The translations under genes were made by a program, and so were the position numbers. This document shows positions 31,246 to 42,390 of a stretch of DNA of 64,000 nucleotides, in pieces (within the stretch, counting starts at the first letter, position 1; each line of letters opens with the position of its first letter). Location: contig MNCI01030541.1 of assembly GCA_015680685.1 (NCBI GenBank), positions 286,391 through 350,390 of the forward strand, read 5' to 3'. Below the pieces are notes generated by a model. The model had not been told where the DNA came from, did not search any database, and was given only the letters and a program-made list of their open reading frames with translations. The stretch is from Gnetum montanum (Eukaryota; Streptophyta; Gnetopsida; Gnetales; Gnetaceae).

Positions 31246-32880
31246 CTCAAAAATGTAATTATTTCTTTTGATGGCTGGTAATCTACTTTCCAAGATTCTA
31301 TCTCCCAATTACAAATATTGCTAAGCCTAAAAGATGCCTTAGGCTGATGGAAAAAAGAAGCAAAAATAAGATAAGGCAAAACCTTGTTAAATCCCAACTC
31401 CCATGAACTATGTGGATTATAATTTCAAAGTTATTTTTAGGCCCTTCATCTCCCTTAAACACAGATTTGATTGCTATTTTTGGATGCCTTAAAATGGAGG
31501 AAAACATTGGCTAATAGTCCCGTGAAAAACAAATCTTAATTATTGTAACTTTCTCTATTGTATGATGGGAACTAGTTCTTATATGGCATTTAAATTACAC
31601 TTAAGATGCACAATTACTTCTTTCATTTGTATGATGGGAATCTTGCATCTTGGAAGCCTAAAAGTCTCTTTGAAGTAAGTCTTTCATTATATGAATGTTT
31701 GTACATTTTGTCATAGTTAGATTTTCCTTTCATGAAAAATAAATATTGTTTATTTATTTTTGCTACAATGAGCCAACCCCATTTATTTATCAGCAATTAT
31801 ATTGTTTTATTTGCACACAAAAAAGAAAGAAAATATGTGTGATTATGTATGTGTATTTGCTTTCCATAAAATTAACCTACATGAACTATGATTAGAAGCC
31901 CTTTGGGCCCTTAGATAAGCAATTCACCTAAACTCATAGTTAGTAATTAGGTGGATGATGCATTTGATTCGTGTGCATTGTGTGAAGTATGTAGTATTTT
32001 TAAGGATCACTAACTAATCATTCTAATAATAATATATTCATCCCCATACCTTAAATGGATGGGTTGCATTGTTTATTTATCTTACATACACCCTGCCCTA
32101 GATGTGGAGATAAGCACCACTATCCAACCCTATCTGTACATGTGCTTACTTTGAGTTAATATGCTAAGCTATTGGACCCAAGGGGGTTGAGTTGCACAAC
32201 ACCCAAAGGTTTTTAATGATATAGGTGTCATTCCTAAATGTGTACCCACCTCTTCGGTCATCTATCTTGGGGGTATATTAAAATATAGTCCAAAAATGAT
32301 AGTTGAGCCAAGCCTTGTTTGTGTAGTTTAGAACCTGAAGATAACCCAACTCACGACCAGATGGTAATTGGATTTTTCAAGTTGGATGGCCCTCAATGTG
32401 GGAATGCAACACCACATTGCATGGGAAAAGTTGTTGAAACCTATACATTTTTTATTCCCAGCCATTGTTTGAAGCCTATTATAGATTAAATGATCTTGTA
32501 TAGCAGAAACATAGTGGAGAACTAGGAGTATATCTGACCATATCCAATGGTGTTGCTTGTAAAATAAAACTTGAAATAAGTGAGTGACACAAATGTTTGA
32601 TGTTTTCTAGCTTCGCAAGCGATGGGAAGTGTTAGCAATCACCCTAGACAATGCTAGTTTTTTTTTTTAAGATGTTAGATGATATGCAATAGATACATCA
32701 ATCCTTGGAATTATAAGAAGTGAGAAAGTCTCATCCTATTAACAACTTGTTAAGTCTAATGAGAGGAGGTATGTAGGCCCTGTAATCATCCCATCATTAT
32801 GAGTCACATCTATATTACTTGCTAATGTAAGTACAATTCCATGTTTTTAGGGGATTGGAAAAGGAAATAAAACTGTACTA
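31246..32880. other. AT-rich intergenic stretch
   Basis: I see no gene, LTR end or tandem repeat in this 1.6 kb. Codon-like structure is absent on both strands. Confidence 0.5.
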
Positions 32881-33729
32881 ATCTTTAGAGGGTGGTTATT
32901 AGGGGTCCTACATGTTGACACCTAAGTGCCAACAAACCTCCTATGTTACTTCATGAAAACTATAAATACCTAGGATGAGCTCTCACATAGGGGGATGCAT
33001 AACTTTCATTTCATTAGAGCTTTTGGACATTTGGTTTGTGTGAAAAGCTATTTCTCCCTTGGGTAAGTTGACTCATTTCCTTGTCTTGTGTGGTTGTTTT
33101 GAGTTGTTGTTTTCACAAGTGTGGCTAGACTCTGTCAAAGTGTTACCATGTTTATGTAGCTCAAAACATGTTTGCGCAATCAATAAAGGTTATGGTTTCC
33201 CCTTATTCCACCGTTGATGCCTTTTAACATTAAAACACCAAAAACCATAAAAATATTTGTTTAATTCTCATTTTCATAAGTTGCAACATTTCATCCTTAT
33301 CCAAGGAGGTCATAACTGTATAGCATAGTGTTAGGCCATCGAGGTTGAAACTAAGAGCCATTCTATTGCTTCCCGTGTGTGGTATTGCACCTATACCTAT
33401 GAGGGATTGTGACACAAGCATTGCACCTATCCCCAACACGGATTGCAATGCATGTGTGTTTATTATTGTTTTATTTCTTATAATTCTAAAATCTATAAAA
33501 ATTATAAAACATAAAATTATAAATATTTCCTCTTTTATCTCTTACCATGGCAACAAGGATTTTAATTATATTATATGTATTATAATAGCATTTTATATTT
33601 CTTGAACACAATGACATACACAAGTGTTCTTGGTAATACACTCAAAACATTATCTTTGAAGCTTATGGTTGAATCGCATTGCATTCCATATGATAAATCC
33701 CATTGGTCAAAACCAAAAGGACCCCTATT
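32881..33729 (+). repeat. Athila-like LTR (limits approximate)
   Basis: A TATA box (TATAAATA, 32961-32968) and the following non-coding sequence lie upstream of an Athila-type PBS at 33732. The segment AACACCAAAAACCATAAAAA near 33233 resembles Athila leader/LTR sequence. The outer LTR boundary was not found. Confidence 0.45.
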
Positions 33730-33731
33730 AT

Positions 33732-33749
33732 TGGCACCATTGCCAAGGA
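33732..33749 (+). other. Athila-type PBS (tRNA-Asp), CpG-decayed
   Basis: TGGCACCATTGCCAAGGA matches the Athila PBS TGGCGCCGTTGCCGGGGA except that both CG dinucleotides in the first half read CA and CCGGGG reads CCAAGG. All of these are transitions. This is strong evidence for a decayed Athila/Tat-branch Ty3 element reading to the right. Confidence 0.7.
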
Positions 33750-34437
33750 AGATAGTGGTAAATGGCCTTGAAATACTTGTACATTCACAATTTCCCTTTT
33801 TTTAAGTTGATTTTATAGGAAATAAAGGACCGAATCAACCATGGCTAAATGGAACAATGAAAATAAATTGAAGCAAAAGCCTCAATTGGTCCAAATCACT
33901 TTCAAAAATATGGTGAATGAAGAACACCTCCCATTGTGATAAATTTCACCAGGACAATGGTGTGATGCACATGGATGATTTTGAAAAGAACCTAGAAAAG
34001 CTGCCCCTATTGCCTTTGAGGAGGCTTTATCTAATCAAGGCTTCATCAAGAATTTGGCATATTACGAGCCCATGTCAACCCAACAATCAAAGTATGCTAC
34101 TCATGAAAAGCAAGAGCTTTGTGATATGATTGCAGAGCAAGAGTACAAGTGCATACATGCTAATAAGCAGGCAAGACCTTCTCCTAGACACTCCCATTGC
34201 TACAACATGAATAATTTTAGGGGAAAGAGGTCCATGCATCTTTGTCCATGGAACCTAAGCTATACTTGTGGTGATTTGAAGCAATCCATCATTCCACCTT
34301 TGTCTTACCCTCATTTGAATGAAGGAGCTGATAGCTTGGATGAGCCATTATTTCCATGGACCTACTAGGGTTAAATTCATGAAGCAGTTTCCATCCCACC
34401 TAAAAGCATTGAGAAAAGAAGAATCGAAAAGGCTAAT

Positions 34438-34521
34438 ATGGCCAACATTCCCACATTCAGTGGGCAATCAAACGATGATCTGCAGCTTCATGTCCAAACA
34501 TTTTGCAACTTCAATGAATAG
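34438..34521 (+). pseudogene. Gag-like fragment
   Basis: A short frame reads MANIPTFSGQSNDDLQLHV and QTFCNFNE before TAG. The pattern (I-P-x-F-S-G ... L..HV..F) is the start of a retrotransposon gag. Too short to place in a lineage; it may belong to the Athila-like element or to the copia element whose 3' end follows. Confidence 0.4.
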
Positions 34522-34573
34522 TCAAATGATGATTCGTAGTTTTGTAGGATGGAGTATTCTTGTAGGTTCATTG

Positions 34574-34631
34574 TAAGGATGAATTGTTTTCATTGCAAAT
34601 GCAAGGATGAATTGTTTTTATTGCATAATGA
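34574..34631 (+). repeat. 28-bp tandem repeat, two units
   Basis: AAGGATGAATTGTTTT(C/T)ATTGCAAATGC-type units repeat twice, just before the longer tandem array. Confidence 0.6.
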
Positions 34632-34644
34632 ACTCTATTGCAAA

Positions 34645-34790
34645 TTTAAGCATGAATCATAAGATGGAAATTTTCTTATGATGACTCTGTAGGGTTAAGC
34701 ATGTGTCATAAGATGGAGATTTTATTATAATAGTTCTATAGGTTTAAGCATGTGTCATAAGATGGATATTTTTTATGATGGTTTTGCAAC
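34645..34790 (+). repeat. About 48-bp tandem repeat, three units
   Basis: Three units begin TTAAGCATG(A/T)(A/G)TCATAAGATGG and end near TTCTGTAGG or equivalents. Each unit contains CATAAGATGG and a TTATGATG-type segment that can partly pair with it. It lies in the 3' non-coding part of a copia-type element. Confidence 0.7.
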
Positions 34791-34937
34791 AATAAGTTTT
34801 ATTTTCTACAAGTTGTTAGCAGCCACACATATAGTTTAGCTATGGCAGTACACATGTTGTAATCTTACTCACATGTGGCATGAAATTGAAAAGTGCACAT
34901 GTTGAGAAGGAAAGAATCCATGTCAAGGAGGTGTATT

Positions 34938-35438
34938 CTTAAGTTTGCTCATAATGTTGGCATTGAGAGGGTGATTATTAAGAAATAATAATGTTAATAT
35001 GATAATTTTATTAAATATTAAAATATAATGCTAATATTGATAATTAAAAAAGCTAGAATGTCCACAGAAAATGGATTGTTAAATATTGGCAATTATTAAA
35101 GATCTTGAGGGTGACTATGCAAAGATCTAAGAAAGTTTTGGAAGGTCTAATTGAAATCTCAAAATTATTTTAGAAAAGTCAAAGAAGAGTTGGAGAAACC
35201 ATGAGACATCTACATATTGATTTAGAAATAGCTTGCTTATCATGTAAGCAACCACATATATTTATTATGATAAAAATTAATAGAATTGCATTGCTTGATC
35301 ATTTACCCTGATTTGGCAAGGGCTTGGAAGTCACTTTCTTTACTATTCTCTTTTATTACAATGGCTTTTGATGTGTAGTTGATTTTCTGTTAATAGTTTA
35401 TGCTTTGCTGATCTTTGTTCTCCCTCGTTTTTTCAACA
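34938..35438 (+). repeat. Copia-type polypurine tract and 3' LTR
   Basis: Element end AAGTTTGCTCATAATGTTGG and a purine tract (to 34975) precede an LTR from 34976 (TATTAAGAAATAATAATG) to about 35438 (TTTTTTCAACA). Compared with the LTR at 6850 (TGTTAGGAGATAACAATG), the start differs only by G-to-A and C-to-T changes, including TG to TA at the terminus. It is the third related LTR in the window. Confidence 0.75.
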
Positions 35439-35993
35439 TATTTGGATTGATTTATAGATGCGAACATTAAATCCTCGTCCCTCTCTCTTCCAAATCAGCT
35501 CCTCAACCCATGTATTAAAGAATGGTGCAAAATAAAAAGATACAGGAAACAATGGATTCAACAAAGCAACTATGTCAATCAGACAAAATACAACATGTGG
35601 TAACTCATAATTACCCCACATGTAACCTGCATAGCCCCGAATTAAAATGGAACATAATCATATGTAAACATGCGATCATGGAAGCCAGCTAACCCCTTCA
35701 TAACATTACAATTAAAAAGAAAAGATGGTCCTTCAAGGGCTCTCTATGAGTTTAAATGAGTCCAAAAAAGATACCCAACACCTTTTCCTAGCATGAGTTG
35801 AGACATTTATAAGAGCTTTTTTTAAGCAAAATGTATAGCAATAGTGAGTCAACAATAGTATAATTAAGTTGCATCAAAGACTAAAGCCCGTCAATGGAGC
35901 AATAATCAACTGGAACAACAAACAACTCAAAAAAATCCAATTATATTTATCATTATCACAAGAGCTTATGATGTTAATTGAAGATTTATGTAC
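35439..35993 (-). other. Intron or downstream part of the zf-MYND gene
   Basis: Downstream on the minus strand after exon 2 (donor GTACAT at 35993). A 62-codon open frame at 35433-35621 is preceded by an AG, but in the phase needed to follow exon 2 it hits a stop. I therefore cannot call it the next exon, and it matches nothing I recognise. Confidence 0.4.
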
Positions 35994-36107
35994 CTTTTTA
36001 ACTCTTTCTAAACGAAATACAGAAGGCAGGTCACTCAAAGCATTGACATGTTTCATTTGCTCCTTTAGTCTAGAACATTCTTCTCTGTGTTCCTTCCAAT
36101 GAGCTTT
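35994..36107 (-). CDS. zf-MYND protein, second coding exon
   Basis: This exon of 38 codons reads KAHWKEHREECSRLKEQMK and HVNALSDLPSVF. It is the second half of a MYND zinc finger (HW..H...C) plus the helix that follows it in plant MYND proteins. It is preceded on the minus strand by an acceptor (TTACGCAG, exon from 36107) and followed by a donor (AAG/GTACAT at 35994/35993). Phase 0 matches exon 1. Joined, the finger reads YCS-x2-HK-KAHWKEH, the regular MYND spacing. The function is probably protein-protein interaction; the specific role is unknown. Confidence 0.75.
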
Positions 36108-36167
36108 CTGCGTAACGAACACAAATTGAACTAACAAAATTTTCTTAAAACTATAAGCTTCAACGAT

Positions 36168-36240
36168 TTGCTAGTAGGAGAGTGGTTTCTTACAAGAAAG
36201 CCATGAGTTCAAATCCCATCAATATCAAGTAGGGGTAAAG
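36168..36240 (+). repeat. SINE-like segment with Pol III box similarity
   Basis: GAGTTCAAATCCC at 36205-36217 fits a decayed B box (GGTTCGAATCC with CG to CA). TTGCTAGTAGGAGAG at about 36168-36182 could be an A box at suitable spacing. No tail or target-site duplication was identified, so this is tentative. Confidence 0.35.
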
Positions 36241-36369
36241 TAAAAATATACATTAAATTTGATATCAAATAGATAAGCAAACATAACAACACTGCCAGAT
36301 TCAACCAGAAATACAATCCCAAATTAATAAAAAAACATGGCAAGAAGAAATAACTTTTTTCTAGAATTG

Positions 36370-37230
36370 CTTAAAATTATGGGAAATTGAAACAACCATG
36401 GAAACGATTTCTTTTAAAAATTGCATTGCAGTTTTATGGTATGGATCTACCTCAATAGATCCAAAAAGGACCCATTCCACAAGCTTTGCAAGCAATTTAA
36501 GCTTAGAAAACAAAAACAACACAAGGAATTGGAGAAAATTCTCCATTTTATTAAAACAACTCTCAAAATATATAGAAATGCATCAAAGATTAAGGAGCCA
36601 AGCTCAACTCACACCTCTCCCAAGGATCTTGGAGGCCACACATCACCTCTCAATCCTCAATTGCTCACAATGGAGCCAAACTTCAAGACAAGACACTTAT
36701 AAGAAATTTTCCTAATCTGTCTCAAGTATTCTCCCTTGCCTCTCATTCAAATTCCTTGCACAAGCTCTTTTCTTTCACAAGCTATCAAAAGACCTCTCAA
36801 AACTCTCACTCAACTCTCTCTTAACTCTCTTGACCCAAACTCAGGCTGTTGACACTTACTTATAGTCTCTTGTGTGACCTTTCACCTTCCCTAGCATTTA
36901 AAAATACAAATTAATATTTGTTGTCTTGCCAAAGAAGACGTCCTAGATGAAGAAAAGACATCTTTCCCGAAAGGAAAACATGTGCAGAAAGACATCTTTA
37001 ACCCTAGGAAGATATCTTTCCCAAAAGCCAAGCCTTGCCAAAACACGTCTTGTCCATGGAAAAGATGTCTTTTATAGGTACAAAAGATGTCTTTACAATG
37101 AGAATGTTCAAAAGATGTCTTCACAATTAGAGCCTTCAAAAGACATCTTTCCAAGGAGACCCTTCAACAAATAGACATCTAGTCTAAAGTCCCAAGCTCT
37201 ATGAACAAGCTATCATTAGCCGTAGAACAT
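36370..37230 (-). repeat. LTR related to the intronic gypsy LTRs, minus strand
   Basis: On the minus strand a cluster of about ten GA(C/T)(A/G)TC-core sites (37172-36934) is followed by TATA-like CTATAAGTA (36865-36857) and then AGTGTCAACAGCC. The plus-strand gypsy LTRs have the same order: site cluster, TATAAATA, then GTGTCAAGGCC. It is therefore a diverged member of the same LTR family, inserted the other way round. Boundaries are approximate, and the open frames here are chance. Confidence 0.6.
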
Positions 37231-37474
37231 CTAGAATACATTTTAAACTCTTCATGACATAACAGCAACACACACACACAAATGCATTAAGGATTACACA
37301 ATAATTGGGTAATGGCCTCATTAGTTTATCAAGAATACTACTAATGAGTACCAAAAATAAAAATAAGTTCATCCTAGATGATCAATAAAGTATAATACAA
37401 CATATAGAAACATCTTAATAATTGCTTAAAAAATTCTACCTAGATAGTAACATTTATGGCACTTAAGTTAAATA

Positions 37475-37791
37475 GATAATGCCAATATTATTAGCCACAG
37501 GAATTTCAACAAGTTTCTAGGTGATTCAAGAATAAACCAAATTGAATAAACTTCAGGTTAGCTTGTAAGCAACCACATGTATAAATTGAGATAAAGGGGA
37601 ACAGAATTGATTGCATGAGCATTTGACCTAGTTTGATAGGGGCTCAAGATCCACTTTCAATTTCTCACCAATCATTATAGTTTTGGATGTGTAGTTGATA
37701 TTAGTTCGATTCTGCTAATCCATTGTACTAATATTTGTTTCCAGTTATAAAATTTATTATTGTTGATGGGTTGTAATAGTGGTATCATAGT
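37475..37791 (+). repeat. Copia-type LTR remnant and PBS
   Basis: TTAGCTTGTAAGCAACCACATGTA and the following blocks match the LTRs at 6898 and 34976 (GTAAGCAACCA, GCAAGGGCT-like, GTGTAGTTGAT). A PBS, TGGTATCATAGT, lies at 37780-37791. The start of the LTR is badly eroded. Confidence 0.6.
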
Positions 37792-37841
37792 TTGTAAAAT
37801 CAAATACGAAGTTACATGCAGCCTAATAATTTGATGCTCAA

Positions 37842-39330
37842 ATCATTATTATCATCATCCTAGCCTTGTCCAAACAAAATGGGGCCAGCTACATGAGTTC
37901 TTTTTCACCCTTCACCACTATGAACAGCTAGGTCTTTGTTTATTTACAATTTCTTTAAATCCTCTTCAATTATTTGTTCCCATGTCTTTTTTAATCTTCC
38001 TTTTGGTGGCTTTCTTGGAATAGTGATGCAACTACCTTTTTTATAGGCTCACTATATAATCTTCTTTGCACATGTTCAAACCATCTATGATGTCATTCCT
38101 ACAACTTATCTAAAACAAAAGCCACTTGAAGTCTTTCTCAAGTATATGTATTGTTTAGTTTATCCCTTTTAGTAATATTCAACATCCATCTAAATATTCG
38201 TATTTCTGGCACATTGACTTCTTGTTCATGTCTCTTTTGTACTGCCTAATATTCAATACCATATAAGATAGCAAGTCTAATTGTTGTCCTGTAAAATTGT
38301 TCCTTTAGTTTTATTGGAATTCTTTTATCACATAGAATGCCACTAGCATGTCTATATTTTGATCATTGTAACTTAATGTTATTTTTTATATCTTTATCAA
38401 TTCACCATCTAATTGGAGCATTGATCATACACAGCAAAACTAGTTACAGTGAGGGAGTTTCTGACCTTGAATTATCACTTCTATTTCACCATTATTTATG
38501 CTTTTACTAAAATTACATGCCATATATTTTGTCTTGCTTCTAATGTTTACGCCTTTTGATTCTAGAGTGTATCTGCACTTCTCCATTTTAGAAGCAATAT
38601 TTTCTAGAGCTATATCTACAATACAATATCAAAAAGTACATACCAAGGGATTTCATATTGTATTTTCTTTGTTAATTCATCTATGACAATGGCAATAAGT
38701 ACGAGCTAAGCACAGATCCTTGATATATACCTACTATAATTGGAAAATCAAATGTGGCTCCATAAGCTATTCTAATTTTAGTGGTTTCTCCTTGATCATG
38801 TTTTGAATTACTTTAATATATTTATTAAGAATATTTTTCTTGTGCAAGGTCCACCAAATAATATCTCTAGGCACTATGTCATGCTTTTTCCAAGTCAATG
38901 AAGATCATATGTAGATTTTCTCTATATCTTCTAAATTTCTCCATCAATTGCCATATCAAGAAAATAGCCTGTATATTATATCTCTCTAGCATCTAAATTG
39001 ATTTTCTAATACTGTTGATTTACGTTTGAGATGTTGTTCTATGACTCTCCCAAAGCTTCATAGTATAGCTCAATAGCTTAATCACCTTACAGTTTGCATA
39101 ATTTTGCACATCTCCCTTATTTTTGTAGATGGGAACAACAATGTTTTTTCTTTAATTATTGGGCATTTTTCCATCCTTTAAAATTTTTAAATAATTGTAT
39201 TAACCATGAACCTTTTATATCTCCCAGTACTTTCTAAGGTTCTATAGGAATGTTATCTAGTCCAACAGCCTTTCTCTTTTTCATCTTTGATAAGGTTATC
39301 TTCACCTCAAAGAAGGAAAATTCATTAACC
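37842..39330 (-). mobile_element. RTE-clade LINE fragment
   Basis: On the minus strand a decayed RT reads FIDLEKA at 38902-38882 (motif A), then PRDI-WW-like residues and a QGS-LSSYL-like motif B near 38700. The 3' end is GATGATGATAATAATGAT (37859-37842), the simple repeat end typical of plant RTE elements. This lineage is distinct from the L1-type LINEs elsewhere in the window. It is 5' truncated and full of stops. Confidence 0.75.
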
Positions 39331-39920
39331 AAACCAAAATTTGATGCTCTAATATCTACTAAGATTGTTAACCATAAAAAGATACTACTGCAAGCATTCA
39401 TCAATGCAAGCTATCAATACAAATATTCATACTGAAAATTAAAACCAACTAGTACAACTAACATTAAACCCATATCAACAACCTCAATTGAAGCATTTTG
39501 GTCATGCACCTTTTGTGGTAGTAGACTCTCGGCAGAGAAGCATGTCCCCTAGCATCTCCAAATTGGGCTGATAGCCCATTGCATAAATGGAAAGCAATAG
39601 CCATGAACATCAAACAAATTATTTCAGATATTTGTAGTTGTATTTTCTCTTTTTCAGTTCGGAAACAGTTTTATACAGTTGTTCTCCTGCCTAACACTCT
39701 GAAAAACATATTTTCTGGATGACAGAGTGGCTCGTTTAGGATTTGAAACAGATGAGAATTTCATTTGCCACCTTTAGCAAGCATGGCATTTTGTTTGATA
39801 GGAATCATCATTGACTTAGTATCTACAACTTTAAATTTTTGCAACCTTTCAATAGTATTGAGCACATGCAAACATAAATGTCTTTTCAAAAATTCAGGAA
39901 AAATTTCATGTCAGCCATGG
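39331..39920. other. Intronic AT-rich stretch without features
   Basis: No domain, repeat or RNA gene was recognised between the RTE fragment and the gypsy LTR. Confidence 0.5.
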
Positions 39921-39925
39921 TACAG

Positions 39926-40680
39926 TGAGGAGGACATCACCCAGCCTTAAGATATCAATCCTCATTTGTGTGGTGTGTTTCATGTTGTATGTGTGTCTTT
40001 GTGTGTTTTTGGCATGTTCTACGTGTTTGCAGCAGGTTTCGGAACTGCTGGGAGCTTGAATGAGGAGTTTGGGCTTCTGACATGGTTTCTTGTGGTTTTG
40101 GGAGCATGGCAAGAAAGACGTCTTTCTACCCTGAACGACATCTTCCACTAGCCAAAAGACATCTTCCACACTTGCAAGACATCTTCTATCAAAGCTTGGG
40201 TCTCTAGAAAGATGTCTTCTAGGCCCAAAAGATGTCTTTTATCAAGGTCTATCTCTCAGACAAGACATCTTCCACCTACAAAAGACGTCTTTTTGAGAAA
40301 TGATGCCTTCTTGGGAAGAATGTCTTCCTAAGCATAGGTAACAGCCATAATTTTGCAAATTGGGTGCCAAGTCATCCAAAAAGCTATAAATAGGTGTCAA
40401 GGCCTTCCATTGTGGTCTAAGAGGACAAGCAAGAGGAGAGAGTGAGGTTGAAGCTCATCTTGAGCATCTATTGTAGCCATCTTGGCCTTTGAGTTGTACG
40501 TGCATTTGTAAGGGGATCTTGAGCCCTTGTTTGTCCCTGGGGACTTTGCTTCCAACATCTTGTACTTTATCTTCCATTGCAAGCAAGAATAAAGTGTGAT
40601 GTTTCTTTTCTTGTTTTTCAATTGTGGAGCTTTGTTGGATTTGGCTTCAATTTGGGGTTGTTGAGGCCTAGTCCTCACCA
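39926..40680 (+). repeat. 5' LTR of the intronic gypsy element
   Basis: Begins TGAGGAGGACATCACCC and ends GTCCTCACCA. Contains a cluster of GACGTC-core sites at 40115-40328 and a TATA box (TATAAATA, 40385-40392). Relative to the 3' LTR it has one extra 20-bp unit (a duplicated AGACATCTTCCAC segment). Confidence 0.85.
40115..40328 (+). promoter_or_regulatory. Array of AAGACGTCTT-type palindromes in U3
   Basis: About ten sites of the form AAGA(C/T)(G/A)TCTT are spaced 15-35 bases apart, ending about 57 bases before the TATA box. The undecayed form has a GACGTC (ACGT-core) centre, the kind of site plant bZIP factors bind. Binding is inferred only. Confidence 0.65.
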
Positions 40681-40683
40681 AAT

Positions 40684-40695
40684 TGGTACTGGAGC
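40684..40695 (+). other. PBS of the intronic gypsy element
   Basis: TGGTACTGGAGC lies three bases after the LTR end and resembles the tRNA-Met PBS TGGTATCAGAGC with three changes. Confidence 0.6.
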
Positions 40696-41065
40696 AAAGG
40701 ATTAAAGACAATTCACTCAAGGAGAGGAATCCTCTACATCAACTTACAAGGAATTCACTTACCTCCAATTCTATTTTGGTTTGCAATTTTATTGATGTTA
40801 TTTTCCATGCACAATTAGGGTTTAATTTGCCTACTTTTGGTCATTTTGGGTGATCAATTGAATTGAGCATTGGAAGTTTTTGTTGTTTGAGATACACATT
40901 AGCTATGTATAATTAGTGTTTCTGGAAACTGTGTGAATCTTATTTTGGGCTTCCATATACTTTGTTGGATTTGATTGGGTACTCCAATTTTGGTTGTGGG
41001 TACTCTTAATCCTTTGAAATTTCTTGTGGGTATTTGTTAAATTTTTCTTTTAGGTCCAATTGATC

Positions 41066-42390
41066 ATGGTACCCAAGAAGAAATCAGTCCAGGGCTTAGC
41101 CAAGAACATGGAAGACTTGAGGGACGCACTCAAAAATCCTATGGAAAGAATATAAAGGCTTGAAAAAAGAAAGATCAGCCTCCATCACCAAGGGCTTCTA
41201 GGCAAGATGTCAACTTAGAATCTTCTTCACCAAGGGCTTCTTCTGCAAGGCAACCATCCATGCCAAACCTTGAAGATGACATTCCTTTTGGGGATGAAGA
41301 CATTGAGGAAGATTAGGAATATAAGGAAAACCCTCATTATCCAATTATTGAGACCTCATAGGTCTAGATTTCCAAGAGGAATTAATGGATCTACTGCAAG
41401 ACCTCAAAGGAACCCTAAGGAGGAAATGGGTATCACTCTTGCTGAGGCTTTTAGGCATGCATCTAGAATGCGTCTATGGAAGTGAAGACTTTCAATGGAA
41501 TGGAGGGCACTAAATCTTTTCTTTCTTGGTTGAAGATCTTGAACAAGTACTTTGAACTTGAGGATGTAGAAGACTGTTAAAACAGGTCATATGCTGAAAC
41601 CAAACTTGAGGGTATGGCACAATTTTGGTGGGAGAAACATAGCCATGCTTACCTTGTACTTAATGGAGCCCCTATCAAAGATTGGCCCCTAATGCAATTC
41701 ATGCTCAAATAAAGATTTGAGAAGACCCACCATAGACTAGAGGCAATCCAAAGATTAAAATGCCTAAGGCAAGGTAATAAGAGTGTGAAAGACATCTACA
41801 TGGATTTTTGCAAAACCTTCCAACAAGAAAAAGTTCATTGGGATGAGTATGAGCAAGCATCCAATTTCCAAGGTGGGTTAAAGAGAGAATAATAACTAAC
41901 TAACACTTTATGAGCCCCAAACATTGGAAAAGGCTTTTGAATTGGCTCTTAAAGCTAAGAAGAAACTTCAAGGCTTCAATAGAAGTCCCAAATCTTCTAA
42001 GGGCAAGGACTCCAAAGCTTCTAGTAGTAAGAAAGGAGCAAAGGATAAGGGAAATGCCAAAGAAGACACAAATGAAAAGCAATAGAAATCTAAGGAAGGC
42101 CAAGATTCCAAGAAGGACTCCTCCAAGAAAGGGAAGAGTCAAGGAATGACAATGCCTTCAAACTTCAATGCTTCAATTGTGGTGAAGTAGGACACAAGCA
42201 ATGGAAATGCATGAAGCCAAAGGTTTCCAAGAGCAAGGAACTTCAAAAAATTGAGAAAGGAGAGTCCTCCAATGAAGGCAATCCTCATGCTCCTAAGATT
42301 GAAGACATTATTGAAATTAATTTTTGCACTATCATGGAAAATGTGAATGTCAATAAAGATCCTACAAGGAAAATGCTCTTTAAGATTGGA
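41066..42390 (+). pseudogene. Gypsy gag with CCHC zinc knuckle
   Basis: Starts MVPKKKSVQGLAKNMEDLRD. The capsid part is broken across frames: FNGMEGTKSFLSWLKILNKYF near 41490-41555, AQFWWEKHSHAY near 41620, and LRQGNKSVKDIYMDF near 41770. A lysine-rich segment precedes a perfect zinc knuckle CFNCGEVGHKQWKC at 42169-42210. Stops include TAA and TAG codons and several frameshifts. Confidence 0.8.

Noticed and set aside
34574-34790. CRISPR-like array
   Set aside because: The units are contiguous tandem repeats without unique spacers, inside a plant retrotransposon.
35433-35621. Third exon of the zf-MYND gene
   Set aside because: An AG precedes it, but phase 0 gives an early stop and the residues match no MYND-family segment I know.
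40115-40328. CRISPR-like or satellite array in the gypsy LTR
   Set aside because: The repeated core is only 10 bases at irregular spacing and is shared by the two LTRs, which fits promoter sites better.
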